Positions 11,931 to 23,790 of a stretch of 64,000 bases of DNA are shown in pieces. How positions within the stretch are numbered: the first letter of the stretch is position 1; each line of letters opens with the position of its first letter. The stretch spans positions 1,860,001 through 1,924,000 of the forward strand of contig CM065323.1 in NCBI GenBank assembly GCA_033032175.1, given 5' to 3'. The stretch is from Saturnia japonica (Eukaryota; Arthropoda; Insecta; Lepidoptera; Saturniidae). Below the pieces are notes generated by a model that was not told the origin of the DNA, searched no databases, and saw only the letters and a program-made list of their open reading frames with translations. The position numbers and the translations under genes are program-made.

Positions 11931-13014
11931 CCATCATCATTTTGGTATGATAAAACAGTGGGATAGACACCCTGTGATGATTAAGAGGCTGGTGATTGCT
12001 TTCGGCATCACCGTTGCATTGTTTCTACAGCGCACTGAAGTCGGCTTGAGTCGATGGTGTATTATTAAAAACCATTTAGAATCTAAACCTCTACCATACA
12101 TAATATGACACCGTGCGGTTTAACCACAAGAAAGGATTTCACCATAGATTTCCAAAAAAAATGTTACCCACCGTATGTATTAGATAATTTAAATAAAAAT
12201 CCGATAAAGTGTTTATTTTAGTAAGATCGTATAACAAGTACGAATGGGATATAGCGACTGATTTACATCATAAGTCATGTAGCACAATGTATGCTTTTAT
12301 AGTTGAATTTACTTGTACCATAACGTATTTGAACATTTTGTTCATAGATATAATAAATAACATACGAAAATTGCTTAATTAATAATCAATTTTACGTTGA
12401 AGTATCAATAGTAGCTGGTACGTTTGAAATCGGATTATATTTAGGATGTTTTACAAGATTACAGAGCTTCTTCGGCGTCGTAAGTAGGTTTGACGTCACA
12501 TACAATGTATTGAAACACGATTACTGACCGAATTTTATTTTCACACTTTATTTAACCAACCAACTAATTTATTTAACCAATTTACCAATGGCATTCAAAT
12601 ATTTTTCGAGTTTTTAGTGTTGCCACTAATAACATATTTATTACCACGTTTTAATTTAGGCTCAAAGGACTTATAGAATTGTGAATTATGTCTATATATT
12701 TTTTAGGCGAAGTATTTTTGATAGGCGTCGAATATTTGACTTTTTGTAATAAAATTCTTACCTACTTAAAATGAGGTCTCCCGAATTTGTTTTAAAAAAA
12801 TATGTTGAATATCTCTTTTATTGTAGTAGGTACCTCTTTTATTAAAGGTTCTACAATATAAAATTTGTCGCTGCGATCTTAAAAAACTGAGCAGTAAAGA
12901 TAACTGTTCTGACAATACCGGGAGGCACGCCTAGTATCAGTCTAAAGATCCAAAGCGTACTTCAAAAGATGGACTTTTGTTTAAAGACGATGGAATGTCA
13001 ATTATGAATGTGGA

Positions 13015-13110
13015 TGTTACCTATATATAAATGTTCTTGTATATGTACGTATATCAGCTGTTTGGTTACCATAGTCCAAATATTTATATGTGTGTGATTT
13101 AAAAAAAAGT
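13015..13110 (+). mobile_element. SINE family C, 3' part
   Basis: GTACGTATATCAGCTGTTTG and GGTTACCATAGTCCAAATAT, then an A-rich end, directly beside the TIR element at 13122. Confidence 0.55.
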
Positions 13111-13121
13111 CATTTTCAAGA

Positions 13122-13149
13122 AGGGGCCATCCATAAATTACGTCACACG
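13122..13149 (+). repeat. Left terminal inverted repeat
   Basis: 28 bp matching the reverse complement of 13955-13982 with one mismatch. Confidence 0.85.
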
Positions 13150-13194
13150 AATTTCATGATTTTTTGACCCCTCCCCCGTCCTTGTTACAGCTGG

Positions 13195-13566
13195 TCACAT
13201 TTCTTCTTCATCTAACCATAAAGCTTCATTGTCATCATTCAAACAAAGAATTTCCCTGGCACGTCTAGCAGCAATTCTTTGAGGCCGAATTTTCGCGATG
13301 GGCAATACTTCTTCTTGCGTTTTATGTGATTTCTTGTGTAGGTTAGTGGCCTTGTATGATGCAAAATATAGAGCACTGATGCCACACGATCGCTTAAATA
13401 AGTATGCCTCGATACTGGGGCAATAGGTATCATACGGAACTTGTTTCAAATATGATGAAGCTCGGAGATCCAAAGATAGCTGAAGTAACAGTGGAGCGAA
13501 TTTTCTTTCACAGTCATCTTTTTCTATGGTAACATACCCGTTACACGTCTGTTGTACTTGTACCAC
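13195..13566 (-). CDS. Unrecognised ORF inside the TIR element
   Basis: A 123-codon open frame fills the left part of the TIR element on the minus strand and ends in an acidic WLDEEEM just inside the left inverted repeat. The frame opens after a stop without a good ATG. A plausible acceptor (ACAACAG) lies near its start, so it may be a terminal exon. Visible features are a CNGYVTIEKDDCERKF start, KKSHKTQEEVLPIAKIRPQR in the middle and an Arg-rich helix before the acidic tail. I do not recognise the protein. It could be the C-terminal exon of the element's own transposase or a captured host exon. Codon use looks coding and no stop interrupts it, so the insertion may be fairly recent. Confidence 0.45.
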   Translation of the reverse strand: MVQVQQTCNGYVTIEKDDCERKFAPLLLQLSLDLRASSYLKQVPYDTYCPSIEAYLFKRSCGISALYFASYKATNLHKKSHKTQEEVLPIAKIRPQRIAARRAREILCLNDDNEALWLDEEEM

Positions 13567-13954
13567 ACAATGGTGTACTTACATTGTCGATAATATTCTT
13601 AAAGTCGGTAACTTATTTTTCTTCCAATTATAAAGGTAATAAGTTTCAAGAAATCGAGTTGTAAAAGTTGTTAAATAAAACATTGCTATGTTCGAGATAC
13701 AGAAGTCCAATTTAATTTTTTTCTCTGATAATTTGACTAGAGTGTTGAGATTTAGTGCAACGGAGGTTTTGGGGCTTGAATGGAAGGGAACACATTCTTT
13801 CGAGTTTGGGAGGTTTTCGACGTAAAGAAGTTCTAATGTACTTAGATATAAAATATTATATTTTGAAAAAATGTGATGTCACAAAATTTGGGACCGCTCC
13901 CCACCCCTTGTCACACAATGTCACACTTCGTCGACCCCCCTCCCTGCCCCTAAA

Positions 13955-13982
13955 CGTGTGACGTAATTTATGGATGACCCCT
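13955..13982 (-). repeat. Right terminal inverted repeat
   Basis: Inverted partner of 13122-13149. Confidence 0.85.
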
Positions 13983-14221
13983 AATGCTAAGTCAGGTAGA
14001 TGATTCGGAATAAAAAAAAAGTCAAGTACGAGTTAGACTCGCGTATTGAGGGTTTAGTACCACTAGGCGATACATTTGTGTCATGGATTGACATAAAAAA
14101 AAAATATTATTTTGTTTCATTTATTTCGGGATGCGCAAGCCCGACTCACGCCTGACCTCTTTTTGTTTATTATGTTTGCAATATACGTAATCATATCAAG
14201 TTTCATGATTGTGTTACCGGT

Positions 14222-14420
14222 ATCGTATTAGCCTAGAGGTCATAAGAGAGGCTGCTATGCTCGAGGTCCTGAGTTCGATTCCCAGGTCTTTTTGAGTTTG
14301 GCAAACTAATGGCAATTGGCTCGCCCCCTATTACATGGGACCTAAAAACATACCCGGCGAACTGTTGGTGTACATTAGTACACCTCTGCCTAACCCTTCT
14401 GGGAAAATACATGCGTGATG
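14222..14420 (+). mobile_element. SINE family A, copy 2 (internal deletion)
   Basis: Head TTAGCCTAGAGGTCATAAG and B box GAGTTCGATTCCC, then a jump to GGCAATTGGCTCGCCCCC. The TTCTCAGTAGCAGCTCGG block is lost. Confidence 0.75.
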
Positions 14421-14954
14421 CAAGACCTGATGGAAAATGATAACGTCGCCTATGAACAGCTGCAGCACCAGGGGCATCATAGCCATGTTTCCGAACTTGG
14501 AGACAGTATTTCAATCTCTCCATTCCACAACCCTAGCGTACGTGTCAGAGAGGTTCTACAGAACATTACTGTTTGGTTAGGCTTAAGAGTGTGAGGATAA
14601 GCAGCCCGCAAGTGGCGGAAGGTTCCTCAGAGCATTCTCCATTGTACATGCCATAGAAGACAAAGAGATCCGAAGTCTTCGAAGTTATAAGGGGACGAGA
14701 CCCTTAATATTTCGCTTAATTTTTTATAATTTCAGGTTTCTAAAAAATTTCAATCGGCTAGAAATTAAAGTCCAAAGGGGATACAAACGTTTAAAAATAC
14801 CCAATAAATGAAATACATTGAAATCCCATCTAAAACTCTAACTGGATAAATAGAAAGTTAAACAGAATTCGTCAGGTCATTCTCTAGTATCTTGTGTTAC
14901 ATCGATTTAAAAGAAAAAAATTTAAGCACAACATAATTTAAGCACCAACTTTTG

Positions 14955-15270
14955 TTGTAACAATTAAAATGGTAAACACGCATACGGTGATAGTAAACGG
15001 CTACCGTAGCCTAAGAATATATGAACCCTTGCCGACCTTAGCCCCCCTACCAAAAGAGCTGTAGTACCACTCACCATAGGAACACTACACAGGAATATTT
15101 GACCGCGATGTTCTGTAGGTTGAAGGTATTCCACCAGTCGACCTGCCTTTGAACCCTCCCCCCTTCCCCAAGGAGCTCTGGAATCTCGTACTCACCGCAG
15201 GAACACTCGGTTATTTCCACGGAATCTCCAAAGGAATTTCTCTGTGGCCTAGCTCTCCTAACGTTACATC
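14955..15270 (-). repeat. Repeat family F with LINE-type tail, reversed
   Basis: ACACGCATACGGTGATAGTA tail, then TACTCACCGCAGGAACACTC and CCAAGGAGCTCTGGAATCTC. Shared with 4385, 41330, 42120, 44615, 53680 and 55690. Confidence 0.55.
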
Positions 15271-15295
15271 TTTGCTGCCCAGTTCTGATGGAATT

Positions 15296-15485
15296 CTACG
15301 TCTTCTTCTTCAGCCTTTTCCTACCTAAAGTTGAGTATAGGCATGTTACATTGCACGCCACTCCCTTGTGTCTTAGGCAGGCCTCATCCAAATTCTCCCA
15401 GCTACTTTAACTAAATCATCAGTCCATCTCATCGGCAATTTGATCAGTTCTAGATCTTCGCTCCAATACCTACTGTCTTCCGGAC
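15296..15485 (-). mobile_element. RTE-like LINE 3' end, reversed
   Basis: Starts CTTCTTCTTCAGCC and continues GTTACATTGCACGCCACTCC. This is the reversed tail of an RTE-like LINE. Confidence 0.5.
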
Positions 15486-15489
15486 CTGA

Positions 15490-17350
15490 TAAAATATAAA
15501 ATCATACCTATAAGAATATGTGCACTTATTTTCATTTGGATTATATGCGTTTTTCAAAGCTTTGTATTTATTACTAAGACAGGAAATTTTGCTCAAATTA
15601 TTTGCACTGGTAACACTATGGGTTGACGGTGAAGGCGGAGTTTTTTGCTTTATCTTGATCTATCATGTCTGGTGGATTTTATTTTAATTCCTAAACTTAC
15701 GTTACTTAAAGTGGTATTTTTTAATGTTGGATTCATCCTGCTTAACCTTTTTGGTCCTCAACGTCATAAAAAATGTCCGTAAAATTTGGCATAAATGTCA
15801 TCCAATGGAGTCAAGTTATTAATACAATTCGGATATTGTGCGCAGGTAAAGTAGATTATAAATAATATTTTGAAACATGCGTTTTGAGTTCCCAAATAAA
15901 CTCTGGACAGTTCTAAGAAGGGAACGAACATTGCTACAGCGACATTTGAAGATTACAGAAATAGAACGAAGTTAGGCTTAAAGGACGCAAAAACAACGGC
16001 GAACGAAACCTGAACGCATAAGAAACTTTTTAATGGGGGAAAATATAAAAACTCCTGGGTTGACTGACCTTCACTCTGCTATTGTAGGACGTTTAAAATA
16101 TTGTATTGTCATTACTAAGGGCTTCCTATGAAGAAATATTTCATAAAAATATTGAATAAAATTATGGTAGAAACAATATTTCTGATAAGTCCAAGTTCGG
16201 TGAAGCTGTAAAAGCCGCAGCGGCTTCAGGGCCTCTAAGGGTAACAGTATAGTCAGTTCTAAAAAAAAAAAATTCTGATAATATATCGAACTTTGTTACC
16301 ATTAGCCACAATTACAATAAACAAACGCTTCTTGACAATTGATTACTGTGACGCATTAATAAACTAGATGTTTTTCAGTTGAAATGAATAAACAACTAAT
16401 TTATAAATATAGAAATGACGTTGTTTAAAGTTAATGTTAGACCGTGCACCCACGTAAGTGCGTAACACAATTACATGAACGGAGTACTAAATCGAAGGAG
16501 TTTTTGTGTATATTTTTGCTTTAAGAAATTACGCAAAATTTCGTTTTGCGCAAGAAGAGACGCTTTTAGTTCCCTCGAACCGGCATGACGAAAACAGTCG
16601 TAATAATACCAGTTAAGCACAAATCATTTCACGTTTCACTAGTAATATGTATATGCAGCTAGTTATATATTTCACGTGCCATATTATAAGAAAGCGCTAG
16701 TTAAATATCGCGCGATCGTGATATCAATTCACGCAGGCATGCAGAATTTGCAGAATTTCATCCTAACATAATTTTGGAGTTTGATTAAAATTTATTTGCA
16801 ATATTTATGTCGCCGCAGCTTTGATATTGTTAATCGTCACTAGTTAAATATAACAGATAGTGATATATCACCAGTGATGTAACTGTGAAAAAATATTACT
16901 TCGCGACTTTCTAGAAATATTTAAACGTCTATAATTCACATGTATTTATCCTAGATTATCTATAATTACATAACGCATATTTACGATTCTGTTGATTATT
17001 TTTTGATAAAGGTTACAACTGACTCACATACCTGCTACTTATTTACCATAATATTATGTGTGTGTTTCTCACACGTTCCCACTAACAATTGTTTTCCAGC
17101 CTCTATTTCATGAGTACATACGTTACAAAAATAGAACCTGGGTTGAATCGTAATTAACATTATTATTGTGCAGTTGTCGAGATGCAAATATGCGTTTAAT
17201 TTAGTTTAACAAGAGTTTTAATCTGCGTAGGTTAATCACATCTCACATGATTTTAAGTGAAAATAGTAGGCCTTAAACCTAAGCATGTAACTAATATACC
17301 TTGGGGACACAATTTCACAAACGGTTGTTTAATTCCTTAATTTAAAGCCT
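15490..17350. other. Mostly unassigned intron
   Basis: Apart from a family-E fragment at 16195, no repeat is recognised. 16490-16760 is less AT-biased (CCTCGAACCGGCATGACGAA, ATCGCGCGATCGTGATATCA) and could be conserved non-coding DNA, but nothing proves it. Confidence 0.3.
16195..16272 (+). repeat. Repeat family E
   Basis: GAAGCTGTAAAAGCCGCAGC, then AGTCAGTTCT and an A-run. Confidence 0.55.
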
Positions 17351-17352
17351 GT

Positions 17353-17515
17353 ATTATGGTAATTAAACAGTTGAAATACATACACACAGATATTTAACAC
17401 CCAGATATACAACTGATAATTATGCTCTTCATACAAATGTCAGTCGTGGGCGATGATAGTACCCGTGACCTCTCGGCTCAATAGTAAGGCTTACTAACAC
17501 TGCGCAAAGAGACCT
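17353..17515 (-). mobile_element. SINE family C copy
   Basis: ATGGTAATTAAACAGTTGAA to CGTGACCTCTCGGCTC and GGCTTACTAACACTGCGC. Confidence 0.6.
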
Positions 17516-17829
17516 GTCACTGAACTGGTTCTCAAGTACAGCTGTCAGAACACAGTGGTCCAGCGAACATTAGGTTTATACCCTATCGCTACCACCAAGC
17601 AAGGGTTGAAAAACGTAATTTTGTATCATCGATACGTTCAAATTCTGTTCATTCTGAAAACGTTCTGCTCACGGTTCAAATACAGTTTGAAAGCATATCA
17701 TAACCAACTCTGGATCTGCAATTTTTCTTAAATTGGGAAGAAAACTGACATTGGCGTCCCTTTCCTTTATCATTTAAGATTTCTAAACACGACGGAAATT
17801 CCTCTAGTACATGTTAAAAAATCTACTTA

Positions 17830-18070
17830 GAATGTGTTCCAAAATCAAATGTAGTAGCTGCCGGAACACACCTATAGGTATTTTGCGACATACTTTCAAT
17901 TTGAGGGTGGTAGCTAGACAGGCGGGCATTGAAACATATCTTACCACCATGCTACGGTTTCATCACGATATTTTCCTTCACCGTAAGCTCTGGCTCATTG
18001 AAGGGATTCGAACTCACTTCGATGGACGTGCTGTTCGTTCACGCTACTACAAAGTCATCGTTGCTTTAAA
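17830..18070 (-). mobile_element. SINE family B copy
   Basis: GTAGCTGCCGGAACACACCT, then GGTGGTAGCTAGACAGGCGG, CCACCATGCTACGG and the inverted B box GGATTCGAACTC mark it. The tRNA-like head is at the right. Confidence 0.7.
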
Positions 18071-18739
18071 GTTAACTATTTGCGATTATAATTTGGTGAT
18101 AAAGTATTGTCAAGTGCTTGCTTGAAACAAATATGTCGCCGAACAGTTGTCGATGCTGTCCGAAAGCCACCAACCACCCTGCAGAACTAACTCGCACACT
18201 TTTCAATTAACTTTCTTGATATCATCTTCGACCTCGTCAGTCAGTAAACCTCGGGTGACATTTTTGTAATCACATACAAATAGTTTTTCTACATCTACTT
18301 TGACCGCCTCTACAGTTTCAAGATCAATGACTAATTAGAACAAAAATGATTTTACTAGTTTCATTCCCAACAGGGCAGACAGCGAACATTCGCTCTTCCT
18401 CTTTCTTTCTCAAAGAATTAATCCATTCGTGAATACGCAGCGGTCTGATGTATATTTAGAATTTAAACCTAATAAAAATTTTAGAAGAACGAGCGCGTTC
18501 AGAAGTGGTATTTATAAAAAAATAGTAAAAAAATTATTAACATTGAATACTGAAAAGTCCAAACCGGCAAATTATATAATTAAAAAGCACGTTTTCATTT
18601 ACAGTTATTCGTTAATTTGATATTATTTTGAAATAGGAATATGTAATTTAAATATATGTACACATAAACACAAGCACATATTGTGCAGGCTCCGTATCAA
18701 GACTTACAGTTAGCAAACCTCAAACGAAATTCAATAACA

Positions 18740-19110
18740 AGATGTTAGCGATCGCGTTCGTTGGTAGACGGCCGGTCCGCGGCCGCGCGCTGGTTATGCT
18801 CTCGTGCCCACAAACCGAAGTTTTTAGTCCGACGGGTTTTGCCGTGTGAGACGGATCTTTAAAAACACATAATATTATTACTCTATATTTTTGTATTTTT
18901 TTCCTTCAAACGGGATGAATCACGCGCGGACTCAGTCTGCATCCTGACGTGCTAACGGACGCTCCGGTTCTACGAATATTCAAATTTCGAAACTTGTGAT
19001 TTTTGACAGCGTTTATTTTTTATTTTTGAGTAAAGTGCGTTCGGATACTCGTCCGTTTGACCGGCGAAAAGTTGTTCGGAACGGGGTCAAGGATTTCGTG
19101 TGTATCGATA
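18740..19110 (+). promoter_or_regulatory. Promoter-like GC island in the long intron
   Basis: A GC-rich block (with a GCGGCCGC core near 18778) stands out from AT-rich intron. It is followed by an arthropod initiator-like CTCAGTC (A at 18934) and a leader-like stretch rich in AAAGTGCG/CGTTCGG words. A possible donor TGA|GTAAAG occurs near 19030. These features suit an alternative transcription start whose leader could splice into exon 4 (inferred). A DPE-like GGACG lies at about +24, not at the canonical +28. A neighbouring or unrelated non-coding transcript is equally possible. Confidence 0.35.
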
Positions 19111-20094
19111 TCATATTGTCGTAATTATTATTTTAATGACATAATATGTGTTTTTATTATTAATTTTTTAAAGTGTTATTAGTACGTCGTATGTTAAGTT
19201 TTTTCTCATATTATGAGACACAGCGAGTGTGTATTTGGTAATGATACCTCTGACTCATCTAGAGCGTCTGATCGATAAATAGCCGTGTTTGACATTGAAT
19301 CAAGATTTTTTTTCAATCGAATACAATCTTGATGATTAAAAGAATACGTTCGTTTGTTTGTTTTGAGTTATTAATATTAAAAACTTCGTGTTTTTGATAA
19401 ATTTTGAAAGTTTACTACTTATATTTGCACTTCTTATCATTCTGTAGTCATATTTTTGATGTCATGTTGCTTAATTACTTAACACCAATTTGTACGTATG
19501 TATTAATACGTCACAATGGTTATTACATTTTAAGTTAGTCACGGCGGCTTTTGCCGATCTTTAGTCATTGATATCACGCATAATAACACTCTGTTTAAAG
19601 GTAGTCGAGAGTTTATTTTCCTGAAACACGTGTATTTCTAATAAAATCATAACTCAACAGGTACATATTCAAATGCCCAAACAGATAAGTGTTATTAGAT
19701 CTATATTAAAGCACATCGAGCGAGTTTTTATAGGGATTTAGATTCTGTTGCTATTCTAATACATAAATTTGTGTTATTTATCCCTATATTATTTAATAAT
19801 ATTGCGTAATGTATTTTTTTAAATTAAAATAAAAAGGAATATGAATTTTAAGGCACCCCAAAAACTCCCTGGAAAGTTCTTAATAAGGGTGCCACCAATT
19901 TTCTAGGGCGTTATTTGATCTTTGAAGATTAAACAAATATTCTATCCACGTAACATTAGCAGACTTGTGTGTAAAACACATATTCCCATTAGTTAATAAT
20001 TAAAAAGAAGAAAATGTAAACATTAATCTTAGCAAAACTTCAATTTTAGTAAGATCAAGGAATACAAAGTTTAAGAAACCACGTTTGCAGTTCA

Positions 20095-20225
20095 CACGCG
20101 GTAGATGTGTAAACCTTTAAAAAAATTACATAAACGATACACGTGAACAATACACCACGCTGGCTATGAGACCTTCACCCAAGTCTTCGTAATACTCAGG
20201 CGTGCGACACGCGTACCAGGAGGAG
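20095..20225 (+). repeat. Repeat family I
   Basis: ACATAAACGATACACGTGAA and CAATACACCACGCTGGCTAT recur at 27350. Confidence 0.5.
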
Positions 20226-20932
20226 ACTGAGATAATAGGAAACACTGTATATTGTAATCTATCTCATTCTTTCGCATGTAAAATCCTACAGACGTATATA
20301 TTTGTCTCAATTTAGTGTCACTTTTTCGTTTCATAGAGTTTCAAACACAACGGTACTAAAAAAAAAGTCACCTGAAACCTATAAAGCTTTATTTTTTTAA
20401 AACCCGTGTTGGATCCTATTTTGTATTCGTTTAAGTTTTTTGTTAAGAAATATTGTTTTTGAGCTAGAGTCCAATAACACTGTAAGCCTAGAAAGGAAAA
20501 TAACATACTGAGATTTGTTCGACGAAAAATTTTCAACATGAGAGTTATACCTAAACATGCGAATACTGGAAAAATTCCTATCATCGCGCTAAATAATTAT
20601 TGTATCATGATTTCTTTTTATTCGAATATTCAAGTTTATTGTTGGATACGAACTAATATTCTTCGGAGCGTAAAAGAACGACATCACTGAGCCTTTCTTT
20701 GTAATATTATCGCTCATTCTCGAATTCGCAGATATGCCATGCGTGTATATACGTTGTAATGAACATACGAACAATGAGTCACTTTCAATGGACGGATATT
20801 TTACTGTAGTTTTATCGCAAGTTATAAATTTCTTTGTCATAACCCCTTAATGTTAGTAAAGTAAAGAGTGTAGAGAATTTTAATCAACGAATGACGCTAA
20901 TTTGTCATATAATAGGCCTGTGATATTAATCC

Positions 20933-21250
20933 TTTTTTTTTTGTACTGACTACACTTTTAGCCTTAGGGGCCCTATCCAAAAACAGAGCTGCTGCGGCTT
21001 TTACAGCTTCACCGAACTTGGGGGCGAGCGCTTAGGGCACTCAGCCGTGAAAGTTTTTGACGACCCACACCTCGGCTCGGGCGGTTGTCCCGAATGCGAA
21101 AAGGTCGCGATCTAGCTAAATTCCTACTCCTACAATTTCGAGCTAACTAACATTTACTCATATGCACGTTCCCCTCCTCCTGGGAGGAAGGAGGAAACCA
21201 TGCGTATGTGTATTTAGTGATCGGAATGGTTTTTCTACACTAACTAGCGC
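20933..21250 (-). repeat. Repeat family E, longest copy
   Basis: Starts with a T-run, then GCTGCGGCTTTTACAGCTTC, ACCTCGGCTCGGGCGGTTGT and TTCCCCTCCTCCTGGGAGGA. Together with 41620 it defines a retroposon-like unit of about 310 bp. Confidence 0.6.
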
Positions 21251-21296
21251 AATATATTAATCGGTTTCTAAGACTTACTATATGTAGTCTACAGAT

Positions 21297-22222
21297 AGGG
21301 TTGCCAACCCTACTATTATATAATATAGCATTCTTGTAATATATTACCGACATAAGGACTGCCTCGACAGAAGTGAAAAAATGAATTATAGTCTGAATTA
21401 TTGCAGAGCGTGTTGGTGACGAGTATATACAATGTATATGTGTATATATGCGTATATATGTACATAGCCCGCTATACTACGCGTCGCTAGTTTAACGCAA
21501 GAGCAAACGTCACGAGCATGTCGAGGTCATCGGTAACGCGAACCCATAAGTTTTTCCCCTACCAAAAATCGCTCAACACGGCTAAACTAGTTTTCACTTC
21601 AAAAATATCTAGTGGCAAAACTACTATATTTTGTTGGGAAAAAAATTAATTAGGCCACATTATTTATTCCAAAATGTATAAGTGTAAAATGGAACGCAGG
21701 CTGGAGATATTCTCTTTTTGAAATGAGACTTGTTATGACACTGTCAATTTGATTATTTCTCATTATCATTATTATCTGTCAAATAAGCAGTAAGAAATAT
21801 ATATTTTTAAAACAAACTGTTTATTTGAAATCTACCTTTTTTGCCATCTACTATATTTTTGAAACTACTATATTATTGATATAAAAATATTTGCTAACTC
21901 CATCTAGTAGTTTTAAAGCGATGATAGCTTCAGTAATAGTCTCTAAGGAAATCGTGTCCATCGAAGTGGGTTTGGACCCCACAATGAGCCTAAGTTTTCG
22001 GGGAAGGAGAAAATCGTAGTGAAACCATAGCATGGTGGTATTTCCGCTTAAATAACTACCAGTAATATACTGAAAATTTGTCGTTAAGTGGTCTTCCGGT
22101 CCCTGTACTTGATTTAGCTTTCTCTGGTTGATTTCAATACAGCAGTATAATGTAACTTAAGTATTTCAAAAGTTAACTTTTTATCTCAAGCGGTTTTCGT
22201 TTCTGTATTATAAAGTGACAAC
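21297..22222. mobile_element. Possible TIR element interrupted by a SINE
   Basis: TAGGGTTGCCAACCCTAC at the left and GTGACAACCCTA at the right form short inverted termini. No target duplication is visible, and a SINE-B fragment lies inside. The pairing may be fortuitous. Confidence 0.3.
21915..22042 (+). mobile_element. SINE family B, head half
   Basis: GATGATAGCTTCAGTAATAG A-box region and GGGTTTGGACCCC B-box region, then truncated after CATAGCATGGTGGTATT. Confidence 0.65.
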
Positions 22223-22509
22223 CCTAGTTGTGGTATATGTATCTTGTTTACTCCTTAGTAGAAGTTTAACGTATGTAGATACCAAATAATTGCTCTTTAC
22301 TATATGACGTCTAATCTGCGGCGAAACCACACTCTTATGACTACTATCAACAAGTTCTTTAAGAGTTATTTTTTTAATTTGTTTATAAAAAATACCGTGG
22401 TGATTTTTTATTGTTGAAGTGATAACTTCTTATGGGAGGGTAAACCGCTTCGTAATGTAATGCGTTACGGCGCCATTAATAATAGCATAGTTTCAGTCGA
22501 ACCTAACGA

Positions 22510-22582
22510 CACGCTCGTAGCCTAGCGGTCGTAAGCATGACTGCTAAGGCCCAAGTCCTAGGTTCGAATCCTCGCCGCCTTC
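22510..22582 (+). mobile_element. tRNA-like SINE head
   Basis: GTAGCCTAGCGGTCGTAAGC and GGTTCGAATCC are A- and B-box sequences close to those of SINE A. No matching acceptor stem and no SINE-A body follow. Confidence 0.45.
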
Positions 22583-22689
22583 CCTTTATCGCTTTCGTTT
22601 GGTCTCTTTTTTTTTATTTTTGATTAGTTTAAGTTATCACACTTATCACTTTTGTCGAGCGTCCCGTGACGCACAATTTTTATTTTAAG

Positions 22690-22807
22690 GTTTAGCGTTG
22701 TGGCTATAATCTCACCTGGTTTTAGTGACGATGTGGCCCAAGATGGCAACACGCTAAGCCTAATGGAAAAGTGACTCTCAAATGCAGCTGCCGGAACATG
22801 CCTGTTG
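22690..22807 (-). mobile_element. SINE family B, tail half of an interrupted copy
   Basis: TTTAGCGTTGTGGCTATAAT through GCTGCCGGAACATGCCTGTT; the rest resumes at 23241 after an insertion. Confidence 0.7.
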
Positions 22808-22814
22808 TAGTGCT

Positions 22815-22849
22815 ACTTTATTTTAAATCACCTTCATAATATCACAACA
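22815..22849 (+). repeat. 35-bp direct repeat, left
   Basis: 33 of 35 bases match 23203-23237. Confidence 0.8.
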
Positions 22850-23202
22850 TCTTCCCCTTAGAAACTAACGTTAGATCTAATTTATAGGGAACAAACTAAA
22901 AATAAAGAAAATAAATATACTCACAACATATCTATATACCCGCCTTCAAGATGCTTACAATATTAAGCTTATATACTCGGAAACATTCAGGGCTAAATAA
23001 TATAAGAGCTATTATTATGACCTACGATCAAATGGGCTATTTGATCTCGGAATCATTTCAAATAAATGCATAACAATTATCAGTCCTTATATCCCGTATA
23101 TATCCATTATTTTATTATATTATGAAGTAGTAAATATATAATATCAAACCGCTGCCACCATGTTGTGGTGTTAATGATATGCGGGTTAGACAACAACTAG
23201 GT

Positions 23203-23237
23203 ACTTTATTTCGAATCACCTTCATAATATCACAACA
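23203..23237 (+). repeat. 35-bp direct repeat, right
   Basis: 33 of 35 bases match 22815-22849. Confidence 0.8.
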
Positions 23238-23240
23238 ATA

Positions 23241-23455
23241 CCTACTTGGTGTTTGGGGACAGAGTTTTCAACTTTAGAGTGATAGCTGGCTAGGAGAGCA
23301 TTCGAAAAAGCCCTACCTACCACCATGCTGTGGTTTCATCACGATGTTTTCATTCATCGTTAAACTCAGGTTTATTGTATGTATTTGAACTCAGGTCGAT
23401 CGACGGGATGTTCGTAAATGCTACCAGTGAACTATGATTGCTTCAGAATGTATGT
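23241..23455 (-). mobile_element. SINE family B, head half of the interrupted copy
   Basis: TTGGTGTTTGGGGACAGAG onward, with CCACCATGCTGTGGTTTCAT and the inverted B-box region ATTTGAACTC. Confidence 0.7.
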
Positions 23456-23489
23456 ATATATGATTCGGCAGTGTAATTGCGCGGATGGT

Positions 23490-23790
23490 GATGATACATA
23501 AACTTGAGCGTCTCGGAACGTCTCGGTCGTTGATTCGACTTTCCAAAATTCACTTCACCTAGCCAAGTACGCTTTAACAATTAAAGAGATACCGACTTAG
23601 TGGTTTTGGTCGCTCCCCGCCGCTCGCCGGCTGAAAGTGCGGATTTCGTGCGCGTTTATTTCGGTTATTTGTTAAAAAGAATTACATTAATTATATCAAT
23701 CGGTTTTGGATTTCTAAAAGTGCGTGATTGATTGTTTTCGTTTGAATATGAAAATCGAAGTTTTTTTTTTTTAAATGCAAGGTGTAAAGT
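23490..23790 (+). promoter_or_regulatory. Second promoter-like GC island in the long intron
   Basis: A local GC-rich run (CGCTCCCCGCCGCTCGCCGG near 23610) follows an initiator-like CTTAGTGG. Leader-like sequence with repeated AAAGTGCG words comes next, then a candidate donor CAAG|GTGTAA at 23782. Together these resemble a second alternative first exon. The evidence is compositional only. Confidence 0.3.

Larger units (their letters stand above)
13122..13982. mobile_element. DNA transposon with 28-bp terminal inverted repeats
   Basis: The left end 13122-13149 and right end 13955-13982 are inverted copies of AGGGGYCATCCATAAATTAC plus TCACACG, differing at one base. Both continue into G/C-rich subterminal DNA (GACCCCTCCCC on one side, CGACCCCCCTCCC on the other). 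The element is 861 bp and holds one unrecognised minus-strand ORF. I see no clear target duplication, so the superfamily is left open. Confidence 0.8.
22808..23240. mobile_element. Insertion with 35-bp terminal direct repeats inside a SINE
   Basis: The segment is bounded by direct repeats at 22815-22849 and 23203-23237, beginning ACTTTATT and ending CACCTTCATAATATCACAAC, with two mismatches. It splits the SINE between CCTGTTG and CCTACTTG, which could be a decayed target duplication. It has no ORF and no TIRs that I can see. Confidence 0.55.

Noticed and set aside
17811..18125. 104-codon + ORF
   Set aside because: Most of it is a reversed family-B SINE.
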